Positions 9,449 through 21,719 of a stretch of 64,000 nucleotides of DNA are shown here, piece after piece; the stretch's first letter is position 1; every line of letters starts with the position of its first letter. Position numbers and translations under genes: made by a program. The DNA is taken from contig NZ_UFXX01000001.1 in assembly GCF_900447535.1 (NCBI RefSeq), positions 186,001 through 250,000 of the forward strand. The letters run 5' to 3'. The stretch comes from Dermacoccus nishinomiyaensis (GTDB taxonomy: Bacteria > Actinomycetota > Actinomycetes > Actinomycetales > Dermatophilaceae). The notes below the pieces were generated by a model. It saw nothing but the letters and a program-made list of their open reading frames with translations. It had not been told where the DNA came from and ran no database searches.

Positions 9449-10105
9449 ATGCCCGTCGCCTCCCTCTCCGATGTCGAACACGCGCAGCGAGTGCTGTTGT
9501 ACGGCGTCACGGGATCGGGCAAGTCGACGGCCGCGGCGCGGCTCGGCGCTGCCCTGGGGCTGCCCGTCCACCTCGTCGACGACGAGGTCGGGTGGCTGCC
9601 CGGCTGGGTCGAGCGTCCGCAGGACGAGCAGCGGGCTCTGGCGCACCAGATGGCGAGCGCAGAGGGCTGGGTCGTCGATTCGGCGTACGGCGCCTGGAGG
9701 GACGTCATGCTCGAGCGGGCGCAGGTCGTCATCGCGCTCGACTACTCGCGTGCCCTCACCCTCTCCCGCCTCGTGCGCCGCTGCGTCCATCGCCTCACCA
9801 CTCGCACGCCCGTGTGCAACGGGAACACGGAGAACGTGCGACAGCTGTTCTCGCGCAACTCAATCGTGCGGTGGCACTTCTCATCGTTCGCGCGCAAACG
9901 CGAGCGCATGCGCCGTTGGGAGGCTGCGCCGGAGGGGGTGCCCGTGCTGCGGCTGACGCATCCGCGCGAGTTCGACCGGCTCGTCCAGTCGCTGGAGCTA
10001 GACAACATCGGGGCCGCGTCGCGAGAAGCAGCGCTGCGGCACGGCGGCATCGATGACCTGCCCGTCCCGGCCCGTGACGACGCGGCGCGCTTCGTCGAGT
10101 TCTGA
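9449..10105 (+). CDS. P-loop NTPase, adenylate kinase-like / topology-modulation-like protein
   Basis: 218 residues with a Walker A motif near the N-terminus (LLYGVTGSGKSTAAARLG) followed by HLVDDEVGWLPGWVERP, where the DD-W segment resembles small-molecule kinases of the FlaR/topology-modulation group. Arg-rich segments (LSRLVRRCVHR, SFARKRERMRRWE) could form a lid. Substrate is unknown. It stands alone between the nusB terminator and the pyr promoter and appears to be transcribed as a leaderless mRNA. Confidence 0.75.
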   Translation: MPVASLSDVEHAQRVLLYGVTGSGKSTAAARLGAALGLPVHLVDDEVGWLPGWVERPQDEQRALAHQMASAEGWVVDSAYGAWRDVMLERAQVVIALDYSRALTLSRLVRRCVHRLTTRTPVCNGNTENVRQLFSRNSIVRWHFSSFARKRERMRRWEAAPEGVPVLRLTHPREFDRLVQSLELDNIGAASREAALRHGGIDDLPVPARDDAARFVEF

Positions 10106-10214
10106 ACGCTCATTCACGGTGTCCGACCTCGGAGACTGCCAAGAGCAGGTCACCAGGCCGAGTGCCGGGGTCCCAACAGGACGACGCCGGTCAGGCGTGG
10201 CCGGCGAGGCGCGA

Positions 10215-10220
10215 TAAGGT
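10215..10220 (+). promoter_or_regulatory. Candidate -10 (TAAGGT) of the pyr operon
   Basis: TAAGGT fits TANNNT and is placed so that transcription begins near 10227, giving a leader of about 50 bases that contains the PyrR-binding motif. A weak 6-bp inverted repeat (10185-10190/10201-10206) lies just upstream. Confidence 0.5.
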
Positions 10221-10234
10221 GGGCAGCGGAATCA

Positions 10235-10269
10235 TCCTTTAACGATCCGTCCTGTGAGGCGGCGAAGGA
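10235..10269 (+). promoter_or_regulatory. PyrR-binding RNA leader overlapping the pyrR ribosome-binding site
   Basis: TCCTGTGAGGC at 10250-10260 matches the PyrR RNA loop consensus UCCNGNGAGGY. Flanking TCCTT (10235-10239) can pair with AAGGA (10265-10269), so the stem takes up the Shine-Dalgarno GGAGG before the ATG at 10279. There is no separate terminator in the short leader. This fits translational repression by UMP-bound PyrR, as shown for Mycobacterium smegmatis, rather than Bacillus-type attenuation. Confidence 0.75.
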
Positions 10270-10278
10270 GGCCTGCGC

Positions 10279-10905
10279 ATGACGCGCGACGCTCTCGGCG
10301 TACCCGGTGACGGGGACGTCTCGACATCACGAACCACTCCCGACGACGGCCGCGTGGTCCTGTCGGCCCCCGAGATCGGTCGCGCTCTGCGCCGCATCTC
10401 TCACGAGATCCTCGAACGCAACAAGGGCGCGGACGACCTCGTCCTGCTTGGCATCCCGACGCGTGGCGCGCACCTCGCCCGCCGCCTGGCCGACGCGCTC
10501 AAGGACGTCGAAGGCATCGACATCCCCGTCGGCACGCTCGACGTCACGATGTACCGCGATGACCTGCGTGCCAACCCCGCCCGCGTGGCGCATCAGAGCG
10601 ACATCCCCGCAGCCGGCATCGATGGGCGAACCGTCGTCCTCGTCGACGACGTGCTCTTCTCCGGACGCACCGTGCGCGCCGCCCTCGATGCGCTCGGCGA
10701 CCTCGGGCGCCCCAAGGCCGTCCGCCTCGCCGTCCTCGTCGACCGTGGCCACCGCGAACTGCCGATCCGCGCTGACCACGTCGGCAAGAACCTGCCGACG
10801 GCGACGAGCGAGCACGTGCGCGTGCGCGTCGCCGAGACCGACGGCAGCGACGAGGTGCGCATCAGCGGCCCCGCCGCGCCGCAGCAGCGAAAGGACGCGT
10901 CGTGA
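10279..10905 (+). CDS. pyrR: PyrR: pyr operon RNA-binding regulator / uracil phosphoribosyltransferase
   Basis: Senses UMP/UTP and PRPP and binds pyr leader RNA; many members also make UMP from uracil. The 208-residue protein has the PRPP-binding motif [13 protein letters not shown] at about 118-130 and the [14 protein letters not shown] flap. A 25-residue N-terminal extension precedes the domain. It is the first gene of the operon and its own leader holds the predicted binding site, so autoregulation is likely. GTGA overlap with pyrB. Confidence 0.95.
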   Translation: MTRDALGVPGDGDVSTSRTTPDDGRVVLSAPEIGRALRRISHEILERNKGADDLVLLGIPTRGAHLARRLADALKDVEGIDIPVGTLDVTMYRDDLRANPARVAHQSDIPAAGIDGRTVVLVDDVLFSGRTVRAALDALGDLGRPKAVRLAVLVDRGHRELPIRADHVGKNLPTATSEHVRVRVAETDGSDEVRISGPAAPQQRKDAS

Positions 10906-11843
10906 AGCACCTGCTGTCGGCCGCCGACCTCACCCACGACGACGCCGAGATGATCCTCGAGACGGCCGCCGCCATGCACGACGTGCAGAACCGCGAGGTC
11001 AAGAAACTGCCCGCGCTGCGCGGACGCACCGTCGTCAACCTGTTCTTCGAGGACTCGACGCGCACCCGCAGCTCCTTCGAGATCGCCGGGAAATGGCTGT
11101 CTGCGGACGTCATCAACGTCAGTGCGAAGGGCTCGAGCGTCAGCAAGGGCGAGTCGCTACGCGACACCGTGATGACGGTCGCGGCCATGGGCGTCGACGG
11201 CCTCGTCATCCGCCACAACCGCAGCGGAGCGCCGCTGCAGGTGAGCCAGTGGGTCGACTGCATGGTGGTCAACGCCGGCGACGGCACCCACGAGCACCCG
11301 ACGCAGGCGCTGCTCGACGCCTACACGATGCAGGCGCAGCTCGGCACGCTCGAGGGCAAGCACGTCGCGATCGTCGGTGACCTCACGCACAGTCGCGTCG
11401 TGCGCTCCAACCTCATCCTGCTCAAGACCCTCGGCGCGCACGTCACGCTCGTCGCGCCGCCGACGCTCATGCCGTCCGGCATCGCCGCCTGGGCTGCGCG
11501 CGACGGCTTCGACGTCAGCTACGACCTCGACGCCGTGCTGCCGCACGTCGACGCCGTCATGATGCTGCGCGTGCAGCGCGAACGCATGTCCGGCGGCTAC
11601 TTCCCGACGCCGCGCGAGTACACCGTCGGGTATGGCCTGACGCGCGACCGCCTCGCGCTGCTGCCGCAGCATGCCGTCATCTGCCACCCGGGCCCGATGA
11701 ACCGAGGCCTCGAGATCAGCCCCGACGCCGCCGACGAAGCACGCTCGAAGGTGCTCGACCAGGTGAGCGCCGGCGTCGCCGTGCGCATGAGCGTCCTGTA
11801 CCACCTACTCGCCTCGAACTCGACGGAAGGAGCTCAGGCATGA
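10902..11843 (+). CDS. pyrB: Aspartate carbamoyltransferase, catalytic chain
   Basis: Condenses carbamoyl phosphate and aspartate to carbamoyl aspartate. The 313 residues contain the carbamoyl-phosphate motif [13 protein letters not shown] (48-60), the [12 protein letters not shown] segment and the PGPMNRG motif near the C-terminus. No pyrI regulatory subunit is encoded. GTG start at 10902 overlaps the pyrR stop; pyrC overlaps in the same way, so translation is coupled through the operon. Confidence 0.97.
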   Translation: MKHLLSAADLTHDDAEMILETAAAMHDVQNREVKKLPALRGRTVVNLFFEDSTRTRSSFEIAGKWLSADVINVSAKGSSVSKGESLRDTVMTVAAMGVDGLVIRHNRSGAPLQVSQWVDCMVVNAGDGTHEHPTQALLDAYTMQAQLGTLEGKHVAIVGDLTHSRVVRSNLILLKTLGAHVTLVAPPTLMPSGIAAWAARDGFDVSYDLDAVLPHVDAVMMLRVQRERMSGGYFPTPREYTVGYGLTRDRLALLPQHAVICHPGPMNRGLEISPDAADEARSKVLDQVSAGVAVRMSVLYHLLASNSTEGAQA

Positions 11844-13144
11844 GCGACCACGCAGGCCCCGTTCTCATCACCGGCGCCGACGTCGTCGGCACCGGCGCGG
11901 CCGACATCCTCGTGCGAGACGGCGCCATCGCCGAGATCGGTACGAACCTCGACGCCGCCGGCGCGACGCGCGTCGACGCCGACGGACTCGTCGCGCTGCC
12001 CGGCCTCGTCGACCTGCACACCCACCTGCGCGAACCGGGCCGCGAGGACGCCGAGACGATCGCGACGGGTTCGGCGGCTGCCGCCGCCGGCGGCTTCACG
12101 TCCGTCTTCGCGATGGCCAACACGAACCCCGTGACGGACACCGCCGAGGCCGCGGAGCGCATCGCCGAACTGGGGGAGCGCGTCGGACTCGTCGACGTCC
12201 ACCCCATCGGCGCCGTGACGAAGAACCTCGCCGGCGAGGAACTCGCCGAGCTCGGCCTCATGGCCCGCTCGCGCGCCGCCGTCCGGGTCTTCTCCGACGA
12301 CGGCAAGTGCGTGCACGACAGCCGCCTCATGCGTCGCGCGCTCGAGTACGTCAAGACGTACGACGGCGTCGTCAGCCAGCACGCGCAGGACCCGAACCTC
12401 GCGGACGGCCAGGCCTGCTGCCACGAGGGTGAGATCTCCGGACGCCTCGGCCTGCCAGGCTGGCCCGGCGTCGCGGAGGAGGTCATCGTCGCGCGTGACG
12501 TCATGCTCGCGCGCCACACCGGCAGCCGCGTCCACGTCGCGCACGCGTCGACGGCGGGCACCGTCGAGGTGCTGCGCTGGGCGAAGTCGCTCGGCATCGC
12601 CGTGACCGCGGAGGCCACCCCACACCACCTCATGCTGCCGACGGACCTCGTCGAGAGCTACGACCCGGTCTACAAGGTCAACCCGCCGCTACGCCCGAGC
12701 GAGGACATCGAGGCCGTGCGCGAGGCGCTCGCCGACGGCACGATCGACATCGTCGCGACCGACCACGCGCCGCACGCGCGCCACGACAAGGAGCACGCGT
12801 TCGCGGACGCCGTGTTCGGCATGCTCGGCCTCGAGCAGGCGCTCGCCGTCGTCCACACGACGATGGTCGCCACGGGCCGCATGACGTGGCAACAGGTCGC
12901 CGATGCGATGTCGACGAAGCCCGCCGCGATCGCCCGGCTGGGCTCGCACGGCCAGGGCCTCGTCGCCGGCGCACCCGCCAACATCACGCTCTTCGACCCG
13001 TCCGTCACCGTCACGGTGAACAAGGACGACTCGAAGTCGCTTTCCCGCAACAACCCCTGGCACGGCCACACGCTCGAGGGCGCTGTGGTCTCGACGTACC
13101 TGCGCGGACGTCGCACCTTCCACGACGGAGAGGTTCAGCAGTGA
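11840..13144 (+). CDS. pyrC: Dihydroorotase (type I)
   Basis: Zinc-dependent cyclisation of carbamoyl aspartate to dihydroorotate. The metal motif HTHLREPG is at residues 60-67; further ligands lie in [19 protein letters not shown] and [12 protein letters not shown]. The 434-residue length and the NPFxG-like region fit class I bacterial dihydroorotases. ATG overlaps the pyrB stop and the carA GTG overlaps its stop. Confidence 0.97.
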   Translation: MSDHAGPVLITGADVVGTGAADILVRDGAIAEIGTNLDAAGATRVDADGLVALPGLVDLHTHLREPGREDAETIATGSAAAAAGGFTSVFAMANTNPVTDTAEAAERIAELGERVGLVDVHPIGAVTKNLAGEELAELGLMARSRAAVRVFSDDGKCVHDSRLMRRALEYVKTYDGVVSQHAQDPNLADGQACCHEGEISGRLGLPGWPGVAEEVIVARDVMLARHTGSRVHVAHASTAGTVEVLRWAKSLGIAVTAEATPHHLMLPTDLVESYDPVYKVNPPLRPSEDIEAVREALADGTIDIVATDHAPHARHDKEHAFADAVFGMLGLEQALAVVHTTMVATGRMTWQQVADAMSTKPAAIARLGSHGQGLVAGAPANITLFDPSVTVTVNKDDSKSLSRNNPWHGHTLEGAVVSTYLRGRRTFHDGEVQQ

Positions 13145-14339
13145 ACGACACCACCCCCGCCACGACGAAGCGCGCCAGTGCGTTCGTCTCGCGCGAACCG
13201 GCCTGCCTCGTCCTCGAGGACGGACGCATCTTCCGCGGCCGCAGCTACGGCGCGATCGGCACGACGTTCGGTGAGGCCGTGTTCTCGACCGGCATGTCCG
13301 GCTACCAGGAGACGCTGACGGACCCGAGCTACCACAAGCAGGTCGTCGTCATGACGGCCCCGCACGTCGGCAACACGGGCATGAACGACGAGGACTACGA
13401 GTCGGGCAAGATCTGGGTGGCCGGCTACGTCGTGCGCGACCCCGCCATCCGCCCGTCGAACTGGCGCTCGGTGCGCACCCTCGAGGACGACCTCGCCGAG
13501 CAGGGCATCGTCGGTATCTGCGACATCGACACACGCGCCCTGACGCGCCACCTGCGCGAGCGCGGCGCGATGCGCGTCGGTGTGTTCTCGGGTGCGGACG
13601 CCGCGAACAGCGACGCCGACCTGCTCGACGCGGTGAAGAACGCCCCGCAGATGGAGGGCTCCGAGCTCGCATCCGAGGTCGCGACGAAGGAGGCATACGT
13701 CGTCGAGGCGAAGGGTGAGAAGAAGTTCACCGTCGCGGCCGTCGACCTCGGTATCAAGTCGAACACGCCGCGGATGATGAGCGAGCGTGGCATCGAGGTG
13801 CACGTGCTGCCGGCGACGGTGGCGCTCGACGACATCACGGCGATCAACCCCGACGGCGTGTTCTTCTCGAACGGCCCCGGCGACCCGGCGACGGCGCCGC
13901 AGGTCGAGCTGCTGCGCGACGTGCTCGCGGCCGGCATCCCGTACTTCGGCATCTGCTTCGGCAACCAGCTGCTCGGGCGCGCGCTCGGGTTCGGCACGTA
14001 CAAGCTGAAGTACGGCCACCGCGGCATCAACGTGCCGGTGCTCGACAAGGCGAGCGGCACCGTCGAGATCACCGCGCAGAACCACGGCTTCGCCGTCGAC
14101 GCCCCGATCGAGGGATCGACGCAGGCGCCCAGCGACGCCGAACACGGCACGAGCTTCGGGCGCGTCGAGGTCTCGCACGTGTGCCTCAACGACGACGTCG
14201 TCGAAGGCCTGCGTTGCCTCGACATCCCGGCGTTCTCCGTCCAGTACCACCCCGAAGCCGCGGCCGGCCCGCACGACGCGGCGTACCTGTTCGACCGCTT
14301 CGTCGAGATGATGAGCGACAACCAGAAGGTGAACGCCTG

Positions 14340-14340
<1 letters not shown>
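13141..14340 (+). CDS. carA: Carbamoyl phosphate synthase small subunit
   Basis: Glutaminase subunit delivering ammonia to CarB for arginine and pyrimidine synthesis. The C-terminal class I amidotransferase has the nucleophile Cys272 in [11 protein letters not shown] and the His-Glu pair in [12 protein letters not shown]. The N-terminal domain carries [20 protein letters not shown]. 399 residues from GTG 13141, overlapping the pyrC stop by 4 bases. The carB ATG shares one base with its stop. Confidence 0.97.
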
Positions 14341-17648
<3,308 letters not shown>

Positions 17649-17677
17649 GGCAGGTCGACATCGCCGGATCGACGCCG

Positions 17678-18571
17678 GTGACGGCTGCGACGACCTCGGG
17701 TGACGAGGGTGCCGTGAGTGGCTCCCGAGAGCCCAAGGACGTCGTCGCCGTCACCGGTGAACTCATCTCGACGCGACGTGTCGGCGCGTTCGTCGCGCAC
17801 ACGTTCGTCGCGGCGGGCATCGCCGAACTCGCGCGACCGGGGCAGCTCGTCTCGCTCGCCGTCGGGGATGACGCCTCCGCCATCGTGACGCGCCGTGCCC
17901 TGCCGCTTCGCTCGGTGACGCCGAGCGGCACGTACGGCGGCACCGTCGAGGTCGTCGTCGACCCCGATGCGGACGCCGGTTCGGCGTGGCTGGCTGCGCG
18001 GCGCCTGCACGACGAGGTGAGCATCCTCGGCCCGCTCGGACGCGGTTTCCCTATTCCGACGAACCCGGTGCCCGTCGTCGTCGCAGCGGTCGGGGCGGGC
18101 ACGGCGTCGACCGTGTGGCTCGTCGAGACGCTGCGCCGCGCGGGCTGCCAGGTACCGCGGGTCGTCATCGGCGGTGAGGACGAGCGTCGGCTCCTCGGCG
18201 TCATCGAGGCGCGACGGCTCGTCGGCAGCGTCACGACGGTGGTGCCCGACGCGGGCGCGGGGGAGGACCTCGCGTACCGCATGCAGGTGGCGCTGGATGC
18301 GACGCTGCGTCAGCACGAGACGGCCCTCGTGTATGCGAGTGGCGACGTGACGTCCTTGGCCGCGATCACCGCTGCGGCGCAACGGCATTCGGTTCCCGTG
18401 CAGGCCGCGTTCGGCGTGCCGATGCCCTGTGGAACCGGGTTGTGCAGGGCGTGCGCGCTGCCCGTCGCGAACGCGGACGGGGAGGTGACGCCCGTGCGTT
18501 GCTGCACCGAAGGGCCCGTCCTGCCCGCCGATCGGATGGCGTGGGCGCAGTTGCTCGAGGTCTCGGCATGA
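17678..18571 (+). CDS. PyrK-like 2Fe-2S electron-transfer subunit with degenerate flavin site
   Basis: 297 residues resembling PyrK, the FAD/2Fe-2S subunit that links class 1B dihydroorotate dehydrogenase to NAD. The C-terminal cluster ligands are intact: Cys251, Cys256, Cys259 (CGTGLCRAC) and Cys275/276. The flavin and nucleotide region is eroded: the usual RRPxS(I/L) reads RRALPL and the GGGxGxxP loop reads AVGAGTAST. GTG 17678 is the longest reasonable start. It overlaps the PyrD-like gene by 4 bases, so the two products are probably partners. A gene symbol is withheld because function may differ from PyrK. Confidence 0.75.
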   Translation: MTAATTSGDEGAVSGSREPKDVVAVTGELISTRRVGAFVAHTFVAAGIAELARPGQLVSLAVGDDASAIVTRRALPLRSVTPSGTYGGTVEVVVDPDADAGSAWLAARRLHDEVSILGPLGRGFPIPTNPVPVVVAAVGAGTASTVWLVETLRRAGCQVPRVVIGGEDERRLLGVIEARRLVGSVTTVVPDAGAGEDLAYRMQVALDATLRQHETALVYASGDVTSLAAITAAAQRHSVPVQAAFGVPMPCGTGLCRACALPVANADGEVTPVRCCTEGPVLPADRMAWAQLLEVSA

Positions 18572-19506
18572 GCGGGGCACTCGCGACGACGCTGGGGTTG
18601 AACAAGCTCGACTCACCCTTCATCGCGGCTTCTGGGTGTGCGGGGTACGGGCACGAACTCGTGCGCTGGGGTGGGCTCGGCGCGTTCGGTGCGCTCGTCA
18701 CGCCGTCGCTGACGGTGGAGGCGCAGGACGCGTCGCGCGAACGCGTCATCGTCGAATCGCCGTCAGGGATCGTGCACCCGCACGACACGCCCAACGTCGG
18801 CGCGAACTCGCTCAACGCGACGCGTCTGCCGTGGGGGGTGACGGCGCCGACACCCGTCATCGTCTCCATCGCGGGTGCGACGAGCGGCGACTTCGCCGAC
18901 GCGGCCGCGGCCGTACGGCGACGGACGGCGCTGCGTGGGGTGCTCGGCGTCGAGGTCAATCTCTCGGTCGCCAACGAGGCGAACAACGGGCGAGCGTTCG
19001 CCGGTGACGAGTACGCAGTGACGAAGGTGATCGCGCGCGTGCGGGAGCACCTGCCGCGCAACGTCATGCTCGCGGCGAAGCTGACGCTCGGTACCGACCT
19101 CGTCGAGTTGTCGCGCGCCTGCCTCAAGTCGGGTGCTGACGCACTCGTGCTCGGGCACGCTCCGGTCGCCTCCAGCATCGACGTGACGACGCTGCGCCCG
19201 CGCGCGGGCACCCGTGCTGCGATGGCCGGGCCGGCGTTGCTGCCGCTGACGGTCGGTGGCGTGTTCGAGGTGAAGGCCGCCATGGTGGCCGGTCGGTTGC
19301 CGACGGCACCCATCATCGCCGGGGGCGGCATCGCGTGCGTCGACGCCGCCGTCCAGGCGCTCGCGGCAGGGGCTTCGGCCGTCCAGGTGGGCTCGGCGCT
19401 CTTCCGCGATCCGCGGGCCGGGGTGAGGCTGCGGGACGGGCTTGCCGGTTTCCTCGCCGAGCGCGATCTCACCGTCGCCGGGCTCGTCGGGGCGGCGCAT
19501 GCGTGA
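18568..19506 (+). CDS. PyrD-like (class 1B) dihydroorotate dehydrogenase homologue lacking the catalytic Cys
   Basis: 312-residue TIM-barrel flavoprotein aligned with class 1B dihydroorotate dehydrogenases: PFIAASGCAGYGHE at the N-terminus, AKLTLGTDLVEL in the middle and a GGGIACVDAAVQALAAGA phosphate-binding end. The active-site segment reads EVNLSVANEANNGRAF where the family has E-N-S-C-P-N, so the catalytic Cys is Val134; class 2 enzymes have Ser there, also absent. The Lys of IKATT and the NAIGL substrate motif are also missing. Location in the pyr operon suggested the name, but activity is doubtful; a class 2 enzyme may be encoded elsewhere. Confidence 0.75.
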   Translation: MSGALATTLGLNKLDSPFIAASGCAGYGHELVRWGGLGAFGALVTPSLTVEAQDASRERVIVESPSGIVHPHDTPNVGANSLNATRLPWGVTAPTPVIVSIAGATSGDFADAAAAVRRRTALRGVLGVEVNLSVANEANNGRAFAGDEYAVTKVIARVREHLPRNVMLAAKLTLGTDLVELSRACLKSGADALVLGHAPVASSIDVTTLRPRAGTRAAMAGPALLPLTVGGVFEVKAAMVAGRLPTAPIIAGGGIACVDAAVQALAAGASAVQVGSALFRDPRAGVRLRDGLAGFLAERDLTVAGLVGAAHA

Positions 19507-19732
19507 CGTGACGCGCCGTGTGGTCGTGCACGAGAGCGACCGCCACCCATGGAAGCGCGCGCATTCCGCTTGTGCGATCGACGGCGGTTCGGCTCGTGCG
19601 TGACGCCGGCAACCATGTCATCCAGGCGCGCTGGGCCTCATCCTCGAACGGCCCACGGCGGCCGGGCTCGTGCGCGAGGCAGCCAGGGCCGAAGTCCTTT
19701 CCTGTTCATGTTTCATCTTCACGGAGGTTCCC

Positions 19733-20617
19733 ATGACCACATCTGCTGAACCCGCTGCACGTGACAGCGCCGGCTTCGGCGCTCGGCTCGCGGCGACGCA
19801 GGCGCGCTTCGGGCCGGCGTGCGTCGGCATCGACCCACACCGCTCGCTCGTCGAGTCGTGGGAGCTCGACTACTCCTACTCCGGTGTCGAGCGGTTCGCG
19901 CTGACGTGCGTCGAGGCGTTCGGTGGGCGGGTCGCATCGGTGAAACCGCAGTCCGCCTTCTTCGAGGTGTTCGGCGCGCGGGGGGTGGCGCTGCTGGAGC
20001 GTGTGACCGCTGAGCTGCGCGCGGCGGGAACGCTCGTCATCCTCGACGTGAAGCGCGGCGACATCGGCACGACGATGACGGCGTACGGCGAGGCGTTCCT
20101 CGGCAAGGATGCGCCGGAACCCGCGGATGCCATCACCGTGAGCCCGTACCTCGGATACGAGTCGCTGCGGCCGGCGCTCGATCTCGCGCGTGACACCGGG
20201 CGCGGCGTGTTCGTGCTTGCGCTGACGTCGAACCCGGAGGGTGCGGGCGTGCAGCACGCCGTCACGCCGGGCGGCACCGTGGCGGGCGACATCGTGGCCG
20301 CCGCGACGCGCGACAACGCCGACGCGGCAGCGCGAGGGGAGTGGGGCCACGTCGGGTTCGTCATGGGCGCGACGATCGGTTCGGCCCTCGACGACCTCGG
20401 TCTGGGTGGCGCTCTCGCTGCCTCGAACGCGCCGATCCTCGCGCCCGGTTTCGGCGCACAGGGCGGCACCGTCGAGTCGATGCGATCGGTGTTCGGCGAG
20501 TCCATCTCACGCGTCATCCCGACGACGTCACGCGACGTCCTCAAGGCTGGCCCCTCCGTCGACGGGCTCGTCGCCGCCGTCGAGCGCACGCGTGAGTCGG
20601 TGGCCGGCCTCCGCTGA
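19733..20617 (+). CDS. pyrF: Orotidine 5'-phosphate decarboxylase (type 2)
   Basis: Last step to UMP. The 294-residue protein has the type 2 active-site segment DVKRGDIGTTMTAYGEAF (Asp-x-Lys...Asp) and the SPYLG motif. ATG 19733 has CGGAGG eight bases upstream. A 226-base gap separates it from the PyrD-like gene; two short open frames there have no recognisable content. It closes the pyr operon. Confidence 0.95.
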   Translation: MTTSAEPAARDSAGFGARLAATQARFGPACVGIDPHRSLVESWELDYSYSGVERFALTCVEAFGGRVASVKPQSAFFEVFGARGVALLERVTAELRAAGTLVILDVKRGDIGTTMTAYGEAFLGKDAPEPADAITVSPYLGYESLRPALDLARDTGRGVFVLALTSNPEGAGVQHAVTPGGTVAGDIVAAATRDNADAAARGEWGHVGFVMGATIGSALDDLGLGGALAASNAPILAPGFGAQGGTVESMRSVFGESISRVIPTTSRDVLKAGPSVDGLVAAVERTRESVAGLR

Positions 20618-20682
20618 GCGGAGACAGGCATCGCGAGGCGCCCGGGCCGACTTGTGCCGGCGCTCCCCAGACGGTGCAGAAC

Positions 20683-20715
20683 CGCACCGATCGGCAGATC
20701 GGCGGCGTCGGTGCG
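20683..20715 (+). terminator. Possible hairpin after the pyr operon
   Basis: CGCACCGA (20683-20690) and TCGGTGCG (20708-20715) form a perfect 8-bp stem around a 17-base GC-rich loop. No T-run follows. It lies in the 182-base gap between pyrF and gmk, so it may end the pyr transcript. Confidence 0.4.
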
Positions 20716-20799
20716 ACCTGAGATGACGCTCGTGTGGTGCGCGCACCCATGTGAAAGGATGAGCGAACCGCTGATCGGGGCGGGCGTTGACGAAAGGGC

Positions 20800-21366
20800 A
20801 TGGCGGTGAGTGCACGACTGGTCGTTCTGGCCGGGCCGACGGCTGTCGGCAAGGGGACGGTGGCCGCGTACATCCGCGAGCACTATCCCGAGGTGTGGCT
20901 GTCGGTGTCAGCGACGACGCGCCCGCCACGTCCGGGTGAGGTGGACGGTGTCCACTACTACTTCATGACGGACGACGAGTTCGCCGAGATGGCCGCGAAC
21001 GGTGGTTTCCTCGAGCACGCCATCGTCCACGGTCGGGCGTCGTACGGCACGCCGAAGGCGCCCGTGGAGCAGGCCATCGCCGACGGCCGCCTCCCGCTGC
21101 TCGAGATCGACCTGCAGGGCGCGCGTCAGGTCAAGCAGAACGCCCCCGATGCGTTCTTCGTTTTCCTCGCGCCGCCGAGCTGGGACGAACTCGTTCGCCG
21201 ACTCGTCGGCCGCGGCACCGAAACCCCCGAAGAGCGTGAGCGCCGCCTCGAGACCGCGAAGGTCGAACTCGCGGCGCAGAGCGAGTTCGACCACGTCATC
21301 GTCAACGACGATGTTCGGCGTGCCTCCGAAGAACTCGTATCATTGATGAGAACACCTGAACACTGA
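20800..21366 (+). CDS. gmk: Guanylate kinase
   Basis: Phosphorylates GMP to GDP. The 188 residues have the P-loop [10 protein letters not shown], the GMP-binding [19 protein letters not shown] and the [12 protein letters not shown] signature. ATG 20800 follows ACGAAAGGGC. The neighbours pyrF, rpoZ and coaBC are as in other actinobacteria, but the mIHF gene normally placed just upstream is missing. Confidence 0.96.
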   Translation: MAVSARLVVLAGPTAVGKGTVAAYIREHYPEVWLSVSATTRPPRPGEVDGVHYYFMTDDEFAEMAANGGFLEHAIVHGRASYGTPKAPVEQAIADGRLPLLEIDLQGARQVKQNAPDAFFVFLAPPSWDELVRRLVGRGTETPEERERRLETAKVELAAQSEFDHVIVNDDVRRASEELVSLMRTPEH

Positions 21367-21442
21367 GGCACGTTCGCCTGCCCGCGCGCCGCGCATCACG
21401 CGCAGCGACGGCGGCCACGCGCCCCGAGGAGAAGAGGGACAC

Positions 21443-21706
21443 ATGTCCGGCACGAAGGCCGAGCCCATCGGCATCACCAACCCGCCCATCGACGACCTGC
21501 TCGAGATCGCGGACAGCAAGTACGCCCTCGTCACGTACGCGAGCAAGCGCGCCCGTCAGATCAACGGCTACTACAGCCAGCTCGCCGACGGCCTGCTCGA
21601 CAACGTCGGCCCGCTCGTCGACGCCCAGCCGCAGGACAAGCCGCTCTCCATCGCGCTGCGCGAGATGAACGAGGGCCTGCTCTCCATCGAGAAGCTCGAA
21701 GCCTGA
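21443..21706 (+). CDS. rpoZ: RNA polymerase omega subunit
   Basis: 87 residues; assists assembly of the beta' subunit. Begins with [20 protein letters not shown], then [18 protein letters not shown] and [17 protein letters not shown], the standard omega blocks of actinobacteria. Ribosome-binding site GAGGAGAAGAGG precedes ATG 21443. Lies between gmk and coaBC. Confidence 0.96.
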   Translation: MSGTKAEPIGITNPPIDDLLEIADSKYALVTYASKRARQINGYYSQLADGLLDNVGPLVDAQPQDKPLSIALREMNEGLLSIEKLEA

Positions 21707-21719
21707 GTCGATCTCGCAC

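Noticed and set aside
19507-19732. Two short plus-strand open frames between the PyrD-like gene and pyrF
   Set aside because: No family features and they run into the pyrF ribosome-binding site; no promoter or start signal.
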